A stretch of DNA of 23,147 nucleotides from DASRRB01 sp036732755 (lineage in GTDB: Bacteria > Planctomycetota > B15-G4 > SIAN01), in assembly GCA_036732755.1 (NCBI GenBank), contig DAINBU010000078.1:1-23147 (forward strand). Direction: 5' to 3'. Position 1 is the stretch's first letter. Each line of letters begins with the position of its first letter. A model generated the notes under the pieces. The model was given only the letters and a program-made list of their open reading frames with translations, made no database searches and was not told the origin of the DNA. Shown piece after piece: positions 15,415 to 23,147 of the stretch. The translations under genes and the position numbers were made by a program.

Positions 15415-16563
15415 CTACTTCACCGCCTTCGACTTCGCCTTCTCCGCCACCACCTTCTCCACCTCGACCTTCAGCCGCGGCAGGATCTCGTCGTACGTGA
15501 ACGCGCCCAGCGTCTCCTCCCCCTTCTTCAGATTCACGTGCGTCGGGCCGCACCACAGCCCGAGGTCCGCGTCGTCCGTCTCGCCCGGCCCGTTCACGCG
15601 GCAGCCCATGACGGCGATGGTCAGGGCGTGGTCCTGCGCCCACGCCGTCATGCGCTTCACTTCCTGCGCGAGCTCGATGAACTTCTCGTTCTCGACGCGG
15701 CTGCAGGAGGGGCAGGCGATGATGTTGAGCTTCTCGAAGTAGTTGGGCGGGACGGAGCGGAAGCGGCCGTGGTCGATGTCGTCGATCAGCTGGCGGCCGA
15801 CCTTGATCTCCTCACCCTTGTCGTCGAAGGGGAGCGTGAGGGAGACGCGCAGCGTGTCGCCGAGGCCGCGTGCGAGCAGTTGCTCGAAGGCGATGCGCGT
15901 CTTGATGATCCCGTCGGGCGGCATGCCGGCTTCGGTCACGCCGAGATGGAGCGGCACGTCGGGGCGCCGTTCGGCGAAGCGGACGTTGGCGTCGACGACG
16001 AAGCGCGGGTCGCTGTCCTTGATCGAGACGCAGTAGTCGGCGAAGCCGAGCTGATCGAGCAGGGCGCAGTGGTCGAGCGCGGATTGGACGATCGCGCCGA
16101 CGTGGTCGCCGGGAAACTTCGCGTCGACGGCGGGATCGATCGAGCCGGCGTTCACGCCCACGCGCATCGCGAGGCCGTGCTGGCGCGCGACGTCCACGAG
16201 ATACGCGACCTTCTCGGCCACCGGTTTCCCAGGCTCATGGTGGTGCAGGTGGCCCGGGTTGTAGCGCAGCTTGTCGACGTGCGGCGCGACGTCGGCGGCG
16301 AGGCGATAGTTCTCTTGAAGGTCGACCGACAGCCGCGCCTTGGTCTGCTTGCGGATCTGCGCGAGCGCCTCGACGTCGGCCTTGTTGTCGACCGCGATGC
16401 GCACGAGGTCGGCGCCGGCCTCCTCGAGCAGGCGCACCTGCTTCAGCGTCGCCGGAATGTCGCGCGTGCGCGTCGCCGCCATGCTCTGCACGGCGATCGG
16501 GGCGTCGCCGCCGACGACGAGGTCGCGGATGCGGATCGTGCGCGTCTTCCGTTTCGGGAGCAT
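15415..16563 (-). CDS. ispG: 4-hydroxy-3-methylbut-2-enyl diphosphate synthase (flavodoxin/ferredoxin-dependent)
   Basis: The protein has 382 residues from ATG 16563. IspG (GcpE) converts methylerythritol cyclodiphosphate to HMBPP, the penultimate step of the MEP isoprenoid pathway, in the cytosol using a [4Fe-4S] cluster. The barrel domain begins with TRTIRIRDLVVGGDAPIAVQ and SMAATRTRDIPATL, and contains LRYNPGHL and RVGVNAGSID. The C-terminal iron-sulfur domain has Cys284 and Cys287 (IIACPSCSR), Cys321 (VMGCRVNGPGE) and Glu328, the expected ligands with normal spacing. Length fits the short two-domain bacterial form, not the long form with an inserted middle domain. No ribosome site is evident before the ATG, so the message may be leaderless or have a short leader. 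It is divergent from the thrC-like gene with only 50 bases between. Confidence 0.96.
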   Translation of the reverse strand: MLPKRKTRTIRIRDLVVGGDAPIAVQSMAATRTRDIPATLKQVRLLEEAGADLVRIAVDNKADVEALAQIRKQTKARLSVDLQENYRLAADVAPHVDKLRYNPGHLHHHEPGKPVAEKVAYLVDVARQHGLAMRVGVNAGSIDPAVDAKFPGDHVGAIVQSALDHCALLDQLGFADYCVSIKDSDPRFVVDANVRFAERRPDVPLHLGVTEAGMPPDGIIKTRIAFEQLLARGLGDTLRVSLTLPFDDKGEEIKVGRQLIDDIDHGRFRSVPPNYFEKLNIIACPSCSRVENEKFIELAQEVKRMTAWAQDHALTIAVMGCRVNGPGETDDADLGLWCGPTHVNLKKGEETLGAFTYDEILPRLKVEVEKVVAEKAKSKAVK

Positions 16564-16613
16564 GCGGACGCGGCATGCTAGCCGCTACGCTCCGCGGACG
16601 AACGGAGTCGTGC
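16564..16613. promoter_or_regulatory. Divergent ispG/thrC spacer with inverted repeat
   Basis: Both genes must be expressed from or through these 50 bases unless promoters lie inside the coding regions. An inverted repeat GCGGC-N6-GCCGC spans 16570-16585 and contains GCATGC at 16573-16578. On the minus strand TAGCAT (16574-16579) could be a -10 element about 10 bases before the ispG ATG. On the plus strand GGAG 6 bases before ATG 16614 is the thrC ribosome site. Promoter and operator assignments are guesses from position. Confidence 0.3.
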
Positions 16614-17786
16614 ATGGCGCGCGTGCGAACCTTCCGGTGCTCCGAGTGCGGGCGTGAAGAGGACGGCGCCGCGCTCGTGACGGTGTGCGAGAAATGCCAG
16701 CGGCCGTGGCTCGCGACGTACGACCTCGCGCCGCTCGCGGCGCTGACGCCGCGGTCGTTCGCGGGACGGCGGCGCGATCTGTGGCGCTACCGCGAAGTGC
16801 TGCCGCTCGACGGCGGCGAGCCGGTCTCGCTCGGCGAGGGGATGACGCCGCTGATCGAGCTGCCGCGGCTCGGGCGCGAGCTCGGCTTCGCCGATCTCCA
16901 CGCGAAGCACGAGGGCTTCCACCCGACCGGCTCGTTCAAGGACCGCGGGATGGCGGCGGCGATCACCGGGCTGCGCGACCGCGGCGTCGAGCGCGTCGCG
17001 CTGCCGAGCGCCGGCAACGCCGCCTCGTCGGCGGCGGCGTACGCGGCGCGCGCCGGCCTGCGCTGCCGCGTCGTGATGCCGCGCACGACGCCGCTCGCGA
17101 ACCAGCTCGAGTGCCGCCTCTTCGGGGCCGAGGTCGAGCTCGTCGACGGCAGCATCCGCGAGGCGGCGGCGCACCTGAAGAAGACGGCGGGACCGGAGTG
17201 GTTCCTGCTCAACACGCTGCGCGAGCCGTTCCGGCTCGAGGGGAAGAAGACGATGGGCTACGAGCTGTGGGAGGCGCTCGACGGGCGGCTGCCCGACGCG
17301 ATCGTCTATCCGGCCGGCGGCGGGACCGGCCTGGTCGGGATGTGGAAGGCGTTCGACGAGCTCGCGCAGGCGGGCCACGTGCGCGCGCGGCCGAGGATGT
17401 TCGCCGTGCAGGCGGAGGGGTGCGCGCCGATCGTGCGCGCGTTCGAGAGCGGCGCCGCGGAGGCGACGCCGATCGAGGCGCCGACCACCCTCGCCGCCGG
17501 GCTGCGCGTGCCCGCCGCGATCGGCGACCGGCTGATGCTGCGCGCGCTGCGCGAGTCGCGCGGCGGCGCGATCGCCGTGAGCGACGCGGCGATCGTGCAG
17601 GCGGCGCTGCGGCTCGCGCGGACGGAGGGTCTGCTCGTCTCGCCCGAGGCGGCGGCGACGCTCGCGGCCCTCGAGCCGCTGCGCGAGCGCGAGCTGCTCG
17701 ATCCCCACTCGAAGACGGTGGTCTTCCTCACCGCCTCGGGCCTGAAGAACCTCGACCAGTTCGCGGAGTGGCTGCCGGCGCACTGA
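16614..17786 (+). CDS. thrC: Threonine synthase-like PLP enzyme with N-terminal zinc ribbon
   Basis: The protein has 390 residues. ATG 16614 is preferred over an upstream in-frame start at 16575 because GGAG lies 6 bases before it. A small zinc-binding module opens the protein (Cys9, Cys12, Cys25, Cys28 in FRCSECG and VCEKCQRPW), common in the archaeal-type threonine synthase group. The PLP-lysine motif is HPTGSFKDRGM, with Lys109. SAGNAASSAAAYAARAGL is the Asn-containing substrate loop, and PAGGGTGL (GGGTG at about 235-239) binds the cofactor phosphate. The protein converts O-phosphohomoserine to threonine in the cytosol. Cysteate synthase and some threonine dehydratases share this fold, but the zinc ribbon and overall pattern favour ThrC. 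It is monocistronic here: the next gene is convergent. Confidence 0.9.
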   Translation: MARVRTFRCSECGREEDGAALVTVCEKCQRPWLATYDLAPLAALTPRSFAGRRRDLWRYREVLPLDGGEPVSLGEGMTPLIELPRLGRELGFADLHAKHEGFHPTGSFKDRGMAAAITGLRDRGVERVALPSAGNAASSAAAYAARAGLRCRVVMPRTTPLANQLECRLFGAEVELVDGSIREAAAHLKKTAGPEWFLLNTLREPFRLEGKKTMGYELWEALDGRLPDAIVYPAGGGTGLVGMWKAFDELAQAGHVRARPRMFAVQAEGCAPIVRAFESGAAEATPIEAPTTLAAGLRVPAAIGDRLMLRALRESRGGAIAVSDAAIVQAALRLARTEGLLVSPEAAATLAALEPLRERELLDPHSKTVVFLTASGLKNLDQFAEWLPAH

Positions 17787-17800
17787 AGCGCGGCGCGGCG

Positions 17801-17815
17801 CCGACGCGTCGTCGG
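17801..17815. terminator. Possible bidirectional hairpin between convergent genes
   Basis: A perfect 6-bp stem CCGACG/CGTCGG with a 3-base CGT loop lies 14 bases after the thrC stop and about 65 bases after the stop of the convergent propeller gene. There is no T-run on either side, so it is not a classical intrinsic terminator. Placement between converging genes is the only further support. Confidence 0.25.
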
Positions 17816-17880
17816 GAGCGTGCTGCGGCTCTTCGTCGCGACCCGGGCTCGCCATCGGTCCCGCCTCGATCGTGCGCGAC

Positions 17881-20874
17881 TCAATACCCGAAGTGCAGCT
17901 CGAGCCCCGGCGTGAACGAGAGCTTGTGCGGCACGGCGACGTCGTACTCGAGCGCCTGCAGGAAGACCGAGAGGCCGGCGAGCGCGGGGTCGCTCGGAAC
18001 GGTGCCCGGCAGCGCGCCGCCCCCAGCTCCGAGCGGGACGAGGAAGCGCAGCGAGGTCGAGAGGTCGACGAGGAAGGTCGCGCCCCACGGCAGCGCGACG
18101 CTCGCGTCGTGCACGCCGAGGAAGACCAGGGCGTTCACCGGGATGCCCGACGAATTCCCGAAGGTGAGCGTGATCGTCGAGCCGAGGACGGGGGCCGCGT
18201 TCGACGTGAAGACCGGGATCGGGTGGGGTCCCGCGAAGCCGGAGCCGTAGTTCAGCCAGCGGGCGGACGGGGTGCGGTCGTGGACGAAGAGGTCGCGGCA
18301 ACCGTTCACGTCGCCCGCGACGAGGTCGGATGCGTCGCTCGCGAAGACGATCAGGTTGCCGTCCTCCGACGGGACGGCGAGCAGGCTGTCGGCGTTTCCC
18401 GCGTCGCCGCTGGTCGCCACGCTGACGAGGATCGGAGCCGAGAATCCGCTCAGGCACCCGTCTTCCCTCTGCGACTCGTCGAAGAGGTAGACGTCGCGCT
18501 TGGTGTTGTGGTCATTGGAGGCGAGCGGGGAATTCGTGTCGACCGTCACCTGGCGTCCACTCGGACTCAGCGTGGGCGAGTTGAATCCTGCGAAGGCCGC
18601 GGTCCAGATCGAGGAGTAGAAGGGGATGTCGACGATCTCGATCTGGCTGTAACCGGAGAAGGCGTCGTCGTACGAGAGCGCGACGCGGGCACCGTTCGCC
18701 GAATTGCACGGCGAGTAGGACGCCGGATAACCCCAGGTCGTGTCTTCGAGAAACAGATACGCCCCGTAACCTCCATATCCCCCGAGGTTCGGCGCATACT
18801 CGATCACCGACTGGGACAGTTGTCCCCAGACGCTGAAGGTGTATGCGGTGTACGCGACGGCGGTTCCGTCGGACGACATCGACGGGCGATCGCACCAGTT
18901 GGAATAGACGCTCGTGGTGATGGCGAACGTCTGCCCGGCGCTCGTGTCGCGTTCGTAGATGTCGGCATTGAAGTTCGTGTCCGCGGGATCGAGGTTGGTC
19001 GCTCCGGACGTGAATGCGATGCGCGTCCCGTCGCCGCTGATCGAGGGTGAATCGCTCCAGCCGTTCGCCTGGTTCCCGGACGAATCGACGCTCTCGAGCG
19101 CCATCGTGGCGTTGCCCTCGTCGAAGACGCCGTTCCCGTCGGGATCGCGGTCGCAGCGGAGGACGTCGCTCGCGGAGCCGTTCGCGTCGGACGCGGTCAG
19201 CGTCGTCGCTTCGCTCGCGAACGCGACGAAGCGCCCGGTCGACGAGATCGCCGGATGGAAGCTCCGGCCATTTCCCGGGACCCCGGAGGAGGTGACGCTG
19301 ATCGGGACGATCGATCCGGTGGTCCGATCGGCGACGAAGATGTCGGCGGCGCCGTTGACGTCCCCGTCGAAGAGGTTCGTGGCTTCGCTCTCGAAGGCCA
19401 CGAAACGACCGTCGGCAGACAGGGCGGGGTGGTCGTACGCCGACCGGTTGTCCGTGGCGAACATCGACGGCCCGTTCGGATCGCCCGCCGGCAGATCCGT
19501 CACATAGCGGATCGTCCCGGCGGCGAGGTCGCTCAGGAACACGTCCCGGAATCCCGCGACGTCGCCCATGTTCACCAGGTCGTTCGCCGTGCTGGAGAGG
19601 ACGACCAGGCTGCCGTCGGAGCTGACGGTCGCCTGGCCGCTCGCGCCGTTCGAAGTGCCGCCGCCGGTGGACGCGCTCAGGAGCGAGGTCGTGCCCGCCC
19701 AGACGTCCCGCAGGAAGACGTCCTGATTGCCGTTCCAGTCGTTGGCGGCGAGGTTGTCCGCGAACGACACGAAGGTGACCCGGCCTCCGTCGCTGGAGAG
19801 GGTCGGCTGTCCGCTGTCGCCGTTGCCCTGCGCGCCGTTCGAATCGAGACTCACGAGCGTCGTCGTCTGGTTCCACCGATCGCGGAGGAAGACGTCGCCG
19901 CAGCCGTTGCCGTCCGCATCGAGGTTCGACGCGACGCTCTGGAATGCGACGATCGACCCGTCGTACGAGAGGCAGTGGCGGAAGACGAAGCTCTGCCCGT
20001 TGCCCTGCCTTCCGAAAGCGCCGACGCTCACGCACTCGGTGGTCCCGGCCCAGAGGTCGCGGACGAAGACGTCGGCGACGTGATTCGTGTCGTTCGCGAC
20101 CAGGTTGTCCGAGTACGAATGGAAGGCCACCACGTAGCCGTCGGCCGACAGGTCGGCGAAGGAGCAGCCGTTGTTCGCCTCGTCGCCGTTCGAATCGACG
20201 TCGACGCGCTGGATCGTGCCGAAGTTGCGGTCGCGCAGGAACGCGTCGTTGGCGCCGTTGGTGTCGTAGTCGACCAGGTCGTCCGCGTCGCTCAGGAAGA
20301 GGACGCTCGCGCCGTCGGCGGAGACGCACGGACTGGAGCAGGCGCCGTGCGCCTCGCCCCCCCACGTACCGAAGCTGATCCGCTCGAAGGCGTAGGGCTG
20401 CTCGTCGAAGACGCCGTCCCAGTCCGGATCGCGATCGACCAGGAACACGTCGCTGTTGCTGTTCGTGTCGCCGGCGACGAGGTTGCTCGCGTTGCTGGCG
20501 AAGACGACGAAGCGGCCGTCGGCGGAGATCGCCGGGTCGAAGCTCGAGGAGTTCGCCGTGAAGCTCCGGTTGCTCGTGATCCCGAGGATCCGTCCCGTCG
20601 CGACCTCGAACACGAAGACGTCGGCGTAGGGATTCCGGTCGTACGGAACGAGGTTGTTCGCCCCGCTCTCGAACACGACCCAGCGGTTGTCCGCCGAGAT
20701 CGCCATCTCGTTGCGCTCCGGGAACCACACGCTGTCGCTGTCGGCGCTGGCCGCGCGCCAAGGCTGCGGGCCCGTCAGGCGCGACACGACGGCCTGTCCG
20801 AACGCGCCTCCCGCTGCGACCAGCGAAAGGGCGAAGGTGAACGCGAACGACACGATGCGGGAGCGCTGCAGCAT
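17881..20874 (-). CDS. Large secreted PD40-type protein, about 14 blades (two propellers), FGY-ending C-terminal domain
   Basis: The protein has 997 residues from ATG 20874, with GGGAGG 7 bases upstream; a TTG at 20880 is in frame but weaker. The signal peptide is MLQRSR, then IVSFAFTFALSLVAAGGAFG, with cleavage around residue 26. About fourteen repeats follow, each with an SxDGxxVxFxS strand and a DxNGxxDVFxRD loop (for example PAISADGRFVVFASNASNLV and PALSADGRFVAFESEATNLF), twice the number in the 447 and 2144 genes. Two inserts carry a DPDxDGVFDE or DPDGNGVFDE calcium-type loop. Blades 11-12 are degenerate and aromatic/Gly-rich (GGYGGYGAYLFLED). The C-terminal domain (YGSGFAGP to LELHFGY, about residue 871 on) matches the other two proteins. 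It is exported; ligand unknown. A hairpin and an antiporter gene lie upstream on the same strand. Confidence 0.88.
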   Translation of the reverse strand: MLQRSRIVSFAFTFALSLVAAGGAFGQAVVSRLTGPQPWRAASADSDSVWFPERNEMAISADNRWVVFESGANNLVPYDRNPYADVFVFEVATGRILGITSNRSFTANSSSFDPAISADGRFVVFASNASNLVAGDTNSNSDVFLVDRDPDWDGVFDEQPYAFERISFGTWGGEAHGACSSPCVSADGASVLFLSDADDLVDYDTNGANDAFLRDRNFGTIQRVDVDSNGDEANNGCSFADLSADGYVVAFHSYSDNLVANDTNHVADVFVRDLWAGTTECVSVGAFGRQGNGQSFVFRHCLSYDGSIVAFQSVASNLDADGNGCGDVFLRDRWNQTTTLVSLDSNGAQGNGDSGQPTLSSDGGRVTFVSFADNLAANDWNGNQDVFLRDVWAGTTSLLSASTGGGTSNGASGQATVSSDGSLVVLSSTANDLVNMGDVAGFRDVFLSDLAAGTIRYVTDLPAGDPNGPSMFATDNRSAYDHPALSADGRFVAFESEATNLFDGDVNGAADIFVADRTTGSIVPISVTSSGVPGNGRSFHPAISSTGRFVAFASEATTLTASDANGSASDVLRCDRDPDGNGVFDEGNATMALESVDSSGNQANGWSDSPSISGDGTRIAFTSGATNLDPADTNFNADIYERDTSAGQTFAITTSVYSNWCDRPSMSSDGTAVAYTAYTFSVWGQLSQSVIEYAPNLGGYGGYGAYLFLEDTTWGYPASYSPCNSANGARVALSYDDAFSGYSQIEIVDIPFYSSIWTAAFAGFNSPTLSPSGRQVTVDTNSPLASNDHNTKRDVYLFDESQREDGCLSGFSAPILVSVATSGDAGNADSLLAVPSEDGNLIVFASDASDLVAGDVNGCRDLFVHDRTPSARWLNYGSGFAGPHPIPVFTSNAAPVLGSTITLTFGNSSGIPVNALVFLGVHDASVALPWGATFLVDLSTSLRFLVPLGAGGGALPGTVPSDPALAGLSVFLQALEYDVAVPHKLSFTPGLELHFGY

Positions 20875-21000
20875 GGCCAAACCTCCCTGAACGGGACTCC
20901 GGTGAAGGCGGCGGGAGGCGCGTCGGGCGCGGATCGACTGCGGCGCGCGCGTTCCCCTCGACCCTGACTGCGGCGCGCTGGCGCGCGCTTACAACGAAGG

Positions 21001-21026
21001 CGGCGCCCCGGGGAAACCGGGCGCCG
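21001..21026 (-). terminator. Strong hairpin just downstream of the antiporter gene
   Basis: An 8-bp perfect stem CGGCGCCC/GGGCGCCG encloses a 10-base loop and begins 12 bases after the antiporter's stop on the minus strand. The bases that follow on that strand (CCTTCGTTGTAA) are only mildly T-rich. It plausibly ends antiporter transcription before the propeller gene, whose start is about 125 bases further on. The bases between (20875-21000) are the likely promoter region of the propeller gene. Confidence 0.45.
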
Positions 21027-21038
21027 ACGCGCGGACAC

Positions 21039-22796
21039 CTAGCGGCGGGTCGCTCCGACGAGCGAGCCATTGGCCGTTCGCGCCGCGCGCGAGTTCGCGG
21101 CCGGCGCCCGCCTCTTCGCCGCGCTCGGCTCGACCAGCTTCGCTCCCGACCGCTTCACGAAGGTCGCCGGCATGCGCGTCACCGGCAGGCGCGACTCGGC
21201 CATGTCGATCTCGCGCTCGAGCTTGAGGAGCAGCTCCTTGCCGAGCTCGCGCTGCTGGTGCAGCTCGACCAGCGCGTCGTGCTCGGCGTCGAGCGCGACG
21301 CGGCGCAGCGCGGCGCTCCCGTGGATGTGCATCAGGGAGTCCTCGTCGCCCGCCTCCTCGGCAGCGGCGTCGTCCTCCTTCTCCTGCTCGCTCACGCGCT
21401 GCGCGTGGTGGATCTCGCAGATGCGGTCCTCGTACTCGGCGGCGACGACGCGCGCCGAGGTCGCGAAGAAGAGGCCGCTCTTCTGGAGCACGCGCACGTA
21501 GGTGAGCGCCGCGTGCGCCGCCGCGAGCCGCGCCGCGCGCTCCTCCTCCTCCTCGTCGTGCACCTTGCCCTGGATCCCGAGGCGGCGGATCACCCACGGC
21601 AGCGTGAGCCCCTGGACGACCAGCGTCCCGAGCACGACGCAGAAGGCGAGGAAGACCAGCCGGTCGCGCACCGGGAAGGGGCGGCCGTCGGGCAGCGCGA
21701 GCGGCAATGCGAGCGCCGCCGCGAGCGACACGACGCCGCGCATCCCCGCCCAGCTCAGGATCACCATGTTCTTCCACGGCGGGTGGCGGACGTGGCGGCG
21801 CCGCTTGCCGGGGAAGAGGAAGCCGGGCAGGTAGGCGGCCGGGAAGATCCAGACCAGCCGCGCGACGACCGTCGCCGCGAAGACGATCGCGCCGTCGCGC
21901 ACCAGCCGCGTCCACTCGCCGCCGTGGCTGTTCGCGATGATGCGCGGGAGCTGCAGCCCGATCAGCGTGAAGACGACGCCGTTCAGCAGGAAGACGAGCG
22001 TATTCCAGAAGCCGCTGCCCTGCAGGCGGGCGTTGGCCGACAGCGCGTGCGGCGACCGGGCGCCGATCACGATGCCGCCGGTGACCGCCGCGAGCACCGC
22101 GCTCGCGTGCAGCCGCTCGGCCAGGTACCACGAGACGTAGGGCGCGGCGACGGAGAGCGCGATCACGATCGTGTCGTCGCGGAGCATCGCGAAGAGGCGC
22201 GTCACCACCCAGCCGATCGTGAGGCCGATCGCGATGCCGCCGGCCGCCATCAGGACGAAGTTCCCGCCGGCGCCCCAGAGGCTGAAAGCCCCCGTCATCA
22301 CCGCCGCCACCGCGAAGCGGTAGGCGACGAGGCCGGTCGCGTCGTTGACGAGGCTCTCGCCTTCGAGCACCGTCACGATGCGGCGCGGCAGGCGCAGCGC
22401 GCGCGCCACCGCGCTCGCGGAGACCGCGTCGGGCGGCGAGACGATCGCGCCGAGCACGAACGCGCACGGCAGCGGGATGCCCGGCACGAGCAGGTGCGTC
22501 GCGAACGCGACGACCACCGTGGTGAACAGCACGAGGCCGACCGCGAGCGCGCTGATGCCGTGGAGGTGGTCCTTGAACTCCTTCCACGACGTGACCGACG
22601 CCTGGGCGTGCAGCAGCGGCGGCAGCACGATGACGAAGACGTAGTCGGGGTCGAGCTCGATCCTCGGCAGCCCCGGCACCAGCCCGACCGCGACGCCGGC
22701 GAGCACCAGCACGATCGCTTCGGGGACCTTGAGCTTGCGCGCGACGATGGCGAAGACCAGCGTCGAGACGAGCAGGATGATCACGACCTCGGCCAC
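21039..22796 (-). CDS. CPA1-family Na+/H+ antiporter (NhaP/NHE-like) with long cytoplasmic tail
   Basis: The protein has 585 residues from GTG 22796, with GGAG about 10 bases upstream. About twelve membrane segments fill residues 1 to about 415. Diagnostic motifs are VLPPLLHAQASV, the SPPDAVSA segment (Asp123) and GESLVNDATGLVAYRFA with the ion-binding Asn151-Asp152 pair of electroneutral CPA1 exchangers. A conserved WAGMRGVVSLAAALALP follows in the later helices. It exchanges cytoplasmic sodium (or potassium) for protons at the inner membrane. The tail (about 170 residues) is helical and charged, with DEEEEERAARLAA and VSEQEKEDDAAAEEAGDED, then a helix LKLEREIDMAESRL, as in other bacterial NhaP/YjcE-type proteins, and a basic end. 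The C-terminal helix is shared with the partial gene upstream at 22955, indicating tandem antiporters. Confidence 0.93.
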   Translation of the reverse strand: MAEVVIILLVSTLVFAIVARKLKVPEAIVLVLAGVAVGLVPGLPRIELDPDYVFVIVLPPLLHAQASVTSWKEFKDHLHGISALAVGLVLFTTVVVAFATHLLVPGIPLPCAFVLGAIVSPPDAVSASAVARALRLPRRIVTVLEGESLVNDATGLVAYRFAVAAVMTGAFSLWGAGGNFVLMAAGGIAIGLTIGWVVTRLFAMLRDDTIVIALSVAAPYVSWYLAERLHASAVLAAVTGGIVIGARSPHALSANARLQGSGFWNTLVFLLNGVVFTLIGLQLPRIIANSHGGEWTRLVRDGAIVFAATVVARLVWIFPAAYLPGFLFPGKRRRHVRHPPWKNMVILSWAGMRGVVSLAAALALPLALPDGRPFPVRDRLVFLAFCVVLGTLVVQGLTLPWVIRRLGIQGKVHDEEEEERAARLAAAHAALTYVRVLQKSGLFFATSARVVAAEYEDRICEIHHAQRVSEQEKEDDAAAEEAGDEDSLMHIHGSAALRRVALDAEHDALVELHQQRELGKELLLKLEREIDMAESRLPVTRMPATFVKRSGAKLVEPSAAKRRAPAANSRAARTANGSLVGATRR

Positions 22797-22954
22797 TGAC
22801 GCTCACTCCGGTCCCGTTGCGACGTCCCTGGTGCTGACGACGGTGCGGCTTTCGGGCGCGGCGTCGCCGCACTGGGCCGGGAAATTCCTGGGGGCTCGCG
22901 GAGTGAAGGAAATGCCGGAGCGGAGGGCGTCCGCGGGGAGCTTGGGAAAAGCTG

Positions 22955-23147
22955 TCAGTCGAGCGACTTCTCACTCGCGGTGAGCTGGAGCTCTTCGAGG
23001 TCGAGCTCGCGTTCGAGGCGGATCAGCAGCTCGCGGTCGAGCTCGCCCTTGCCGTGGCGTTCGAGCATGTGGGAGCGGGCGGCGGTGAGGGCGTGGCGGC
23101 GCAGGCGGAGGCTGCCCATGAGCCGGCGGCCGCCGTTCGGGTCGCCG
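22955..23147 (-). CDS. C-terminal end of a second CPA1-type antiporter (5' part beyond window)
   Basis: The minus-strand frame from the window edge to TGA 22955 gives 64 residues, starting GDPNGGRRLMGSLRLRRHAL and ending ELQLTASEKSLD. Its helix (GELDRELLIRLERELDLEE) aligns ungapped over about 43 residues with the tail of the adjacent antiporter (RELGKELLLKLEREIDMAES), about 20 identities by eye. It is therefore most likely the tail of a tandem paralogue, although no membrane part is visible. The 158-base gap to the next gene (22797-22954) contains a short stem AGCTT/AAGCT (22939-22953) right at this stop and nothing else I recognise. Confidence 0.72.
   Translation of the reverse strand, partial: GDPNGGRRLMGSLRLRRHALTAARSHMLERHGKGELDRELLIRLERELDLEELQLTASEKSLD

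Noticed and set aside
17881..20874. Regularly spaced DNA repeats resembling a CRISPR array or satellite
   Set aside because: The periodicity is about 165-180 bases, follows the protein blades, and is conserved at the amino-acid rather than the DNA level.
19255..20967. A 570-codon plus-strand frame opposite the large propeller gene
   Set aside because: It consists of repetitive Val/Arg/Glu/Asp codons mirroring the antisense of the propeller repeats. There is no signal peptide or recognised domain.

Overview
The window is very GC-rich (roughly 70% by eye), with strong G/C preference at third codon positions. It looks like a piece of a planctomycete chromosome. This is inferred from several traits: large secreted PD40 beta-propeller proteins that share a C-terminal domain ending in '(L)xFGY', an ECF sigma factor fused to a membrane helix and carboxypeptidase-regulatory-like (CarboxypepD_reg) domains, and a secreted protein of a type I associate with Planctomycetota. 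No rRNA, tRNA, CRISPR array, integrase or transposase was seen.

Layout, left to right. (1) 1-3844, minus strand: two tandem secreted propeller proteins 14 bp apart, followed downstream by an ECF-like sigma factor cut by the window edge. (2) 4009-7351, plus strand: a three-gene unit coupled by ATGA overlaps. It encodes an amino-acid permease, a TIGR01777-type NAD(P)-dependent epimerase, and a secreted protein. The secreted protein's frame continues 44 codons past an in-frame TGA, so it is a selenoprotein candidate. (3) 7350-11651, mostly minus strand: a truncated copy of the sigma-fusion 3' end, a quinone oxidoreductase, a membrane-anchored CarboxypepD_reg-type protein, and a broken HicB antitoxin remnant. 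(4) 11652-16563, minus strand: the intact sigma factor/transmembrane/Ig-like fusion, a hicB-hicA pair, a solitary second HicB, and ispG. (5) 16614-17786, plus strand: a threonine synthase-like gene divergent from ispG. (6) 17881-20874, minus strand: a third, double-length (about 14 blades) propeller protein. (7) 21039-23147, minus strand: a CPA1 Na+/H+ antiporter and the 3' end of a second, related antiporter.

How the genes may work together. Housekeeping functions (IspG in isoprenoid synthesis, ThrC in threonine synthesis, the antiporters and the permease) are interleaved with lineage-specific envelope and regulatory genes. The sigma fusion and the anchored CarboxypepD_reg protein plausibly form a cell-envelope sensing/regulation module. 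The propeller proteins are probably exported surface or periplasmic proteins. Evidence of local rearrangement comes from a 365-bp direct repeat (7350-7714 and 11597-11961) that has a fully identical core and diverged flank, and from three traces of HicB genes.

The most notable observations are the candidate Cys-Sec selenoprotein at 6413-7351 and the one-piece membrane-tethered sigma factor at 11652-14462.
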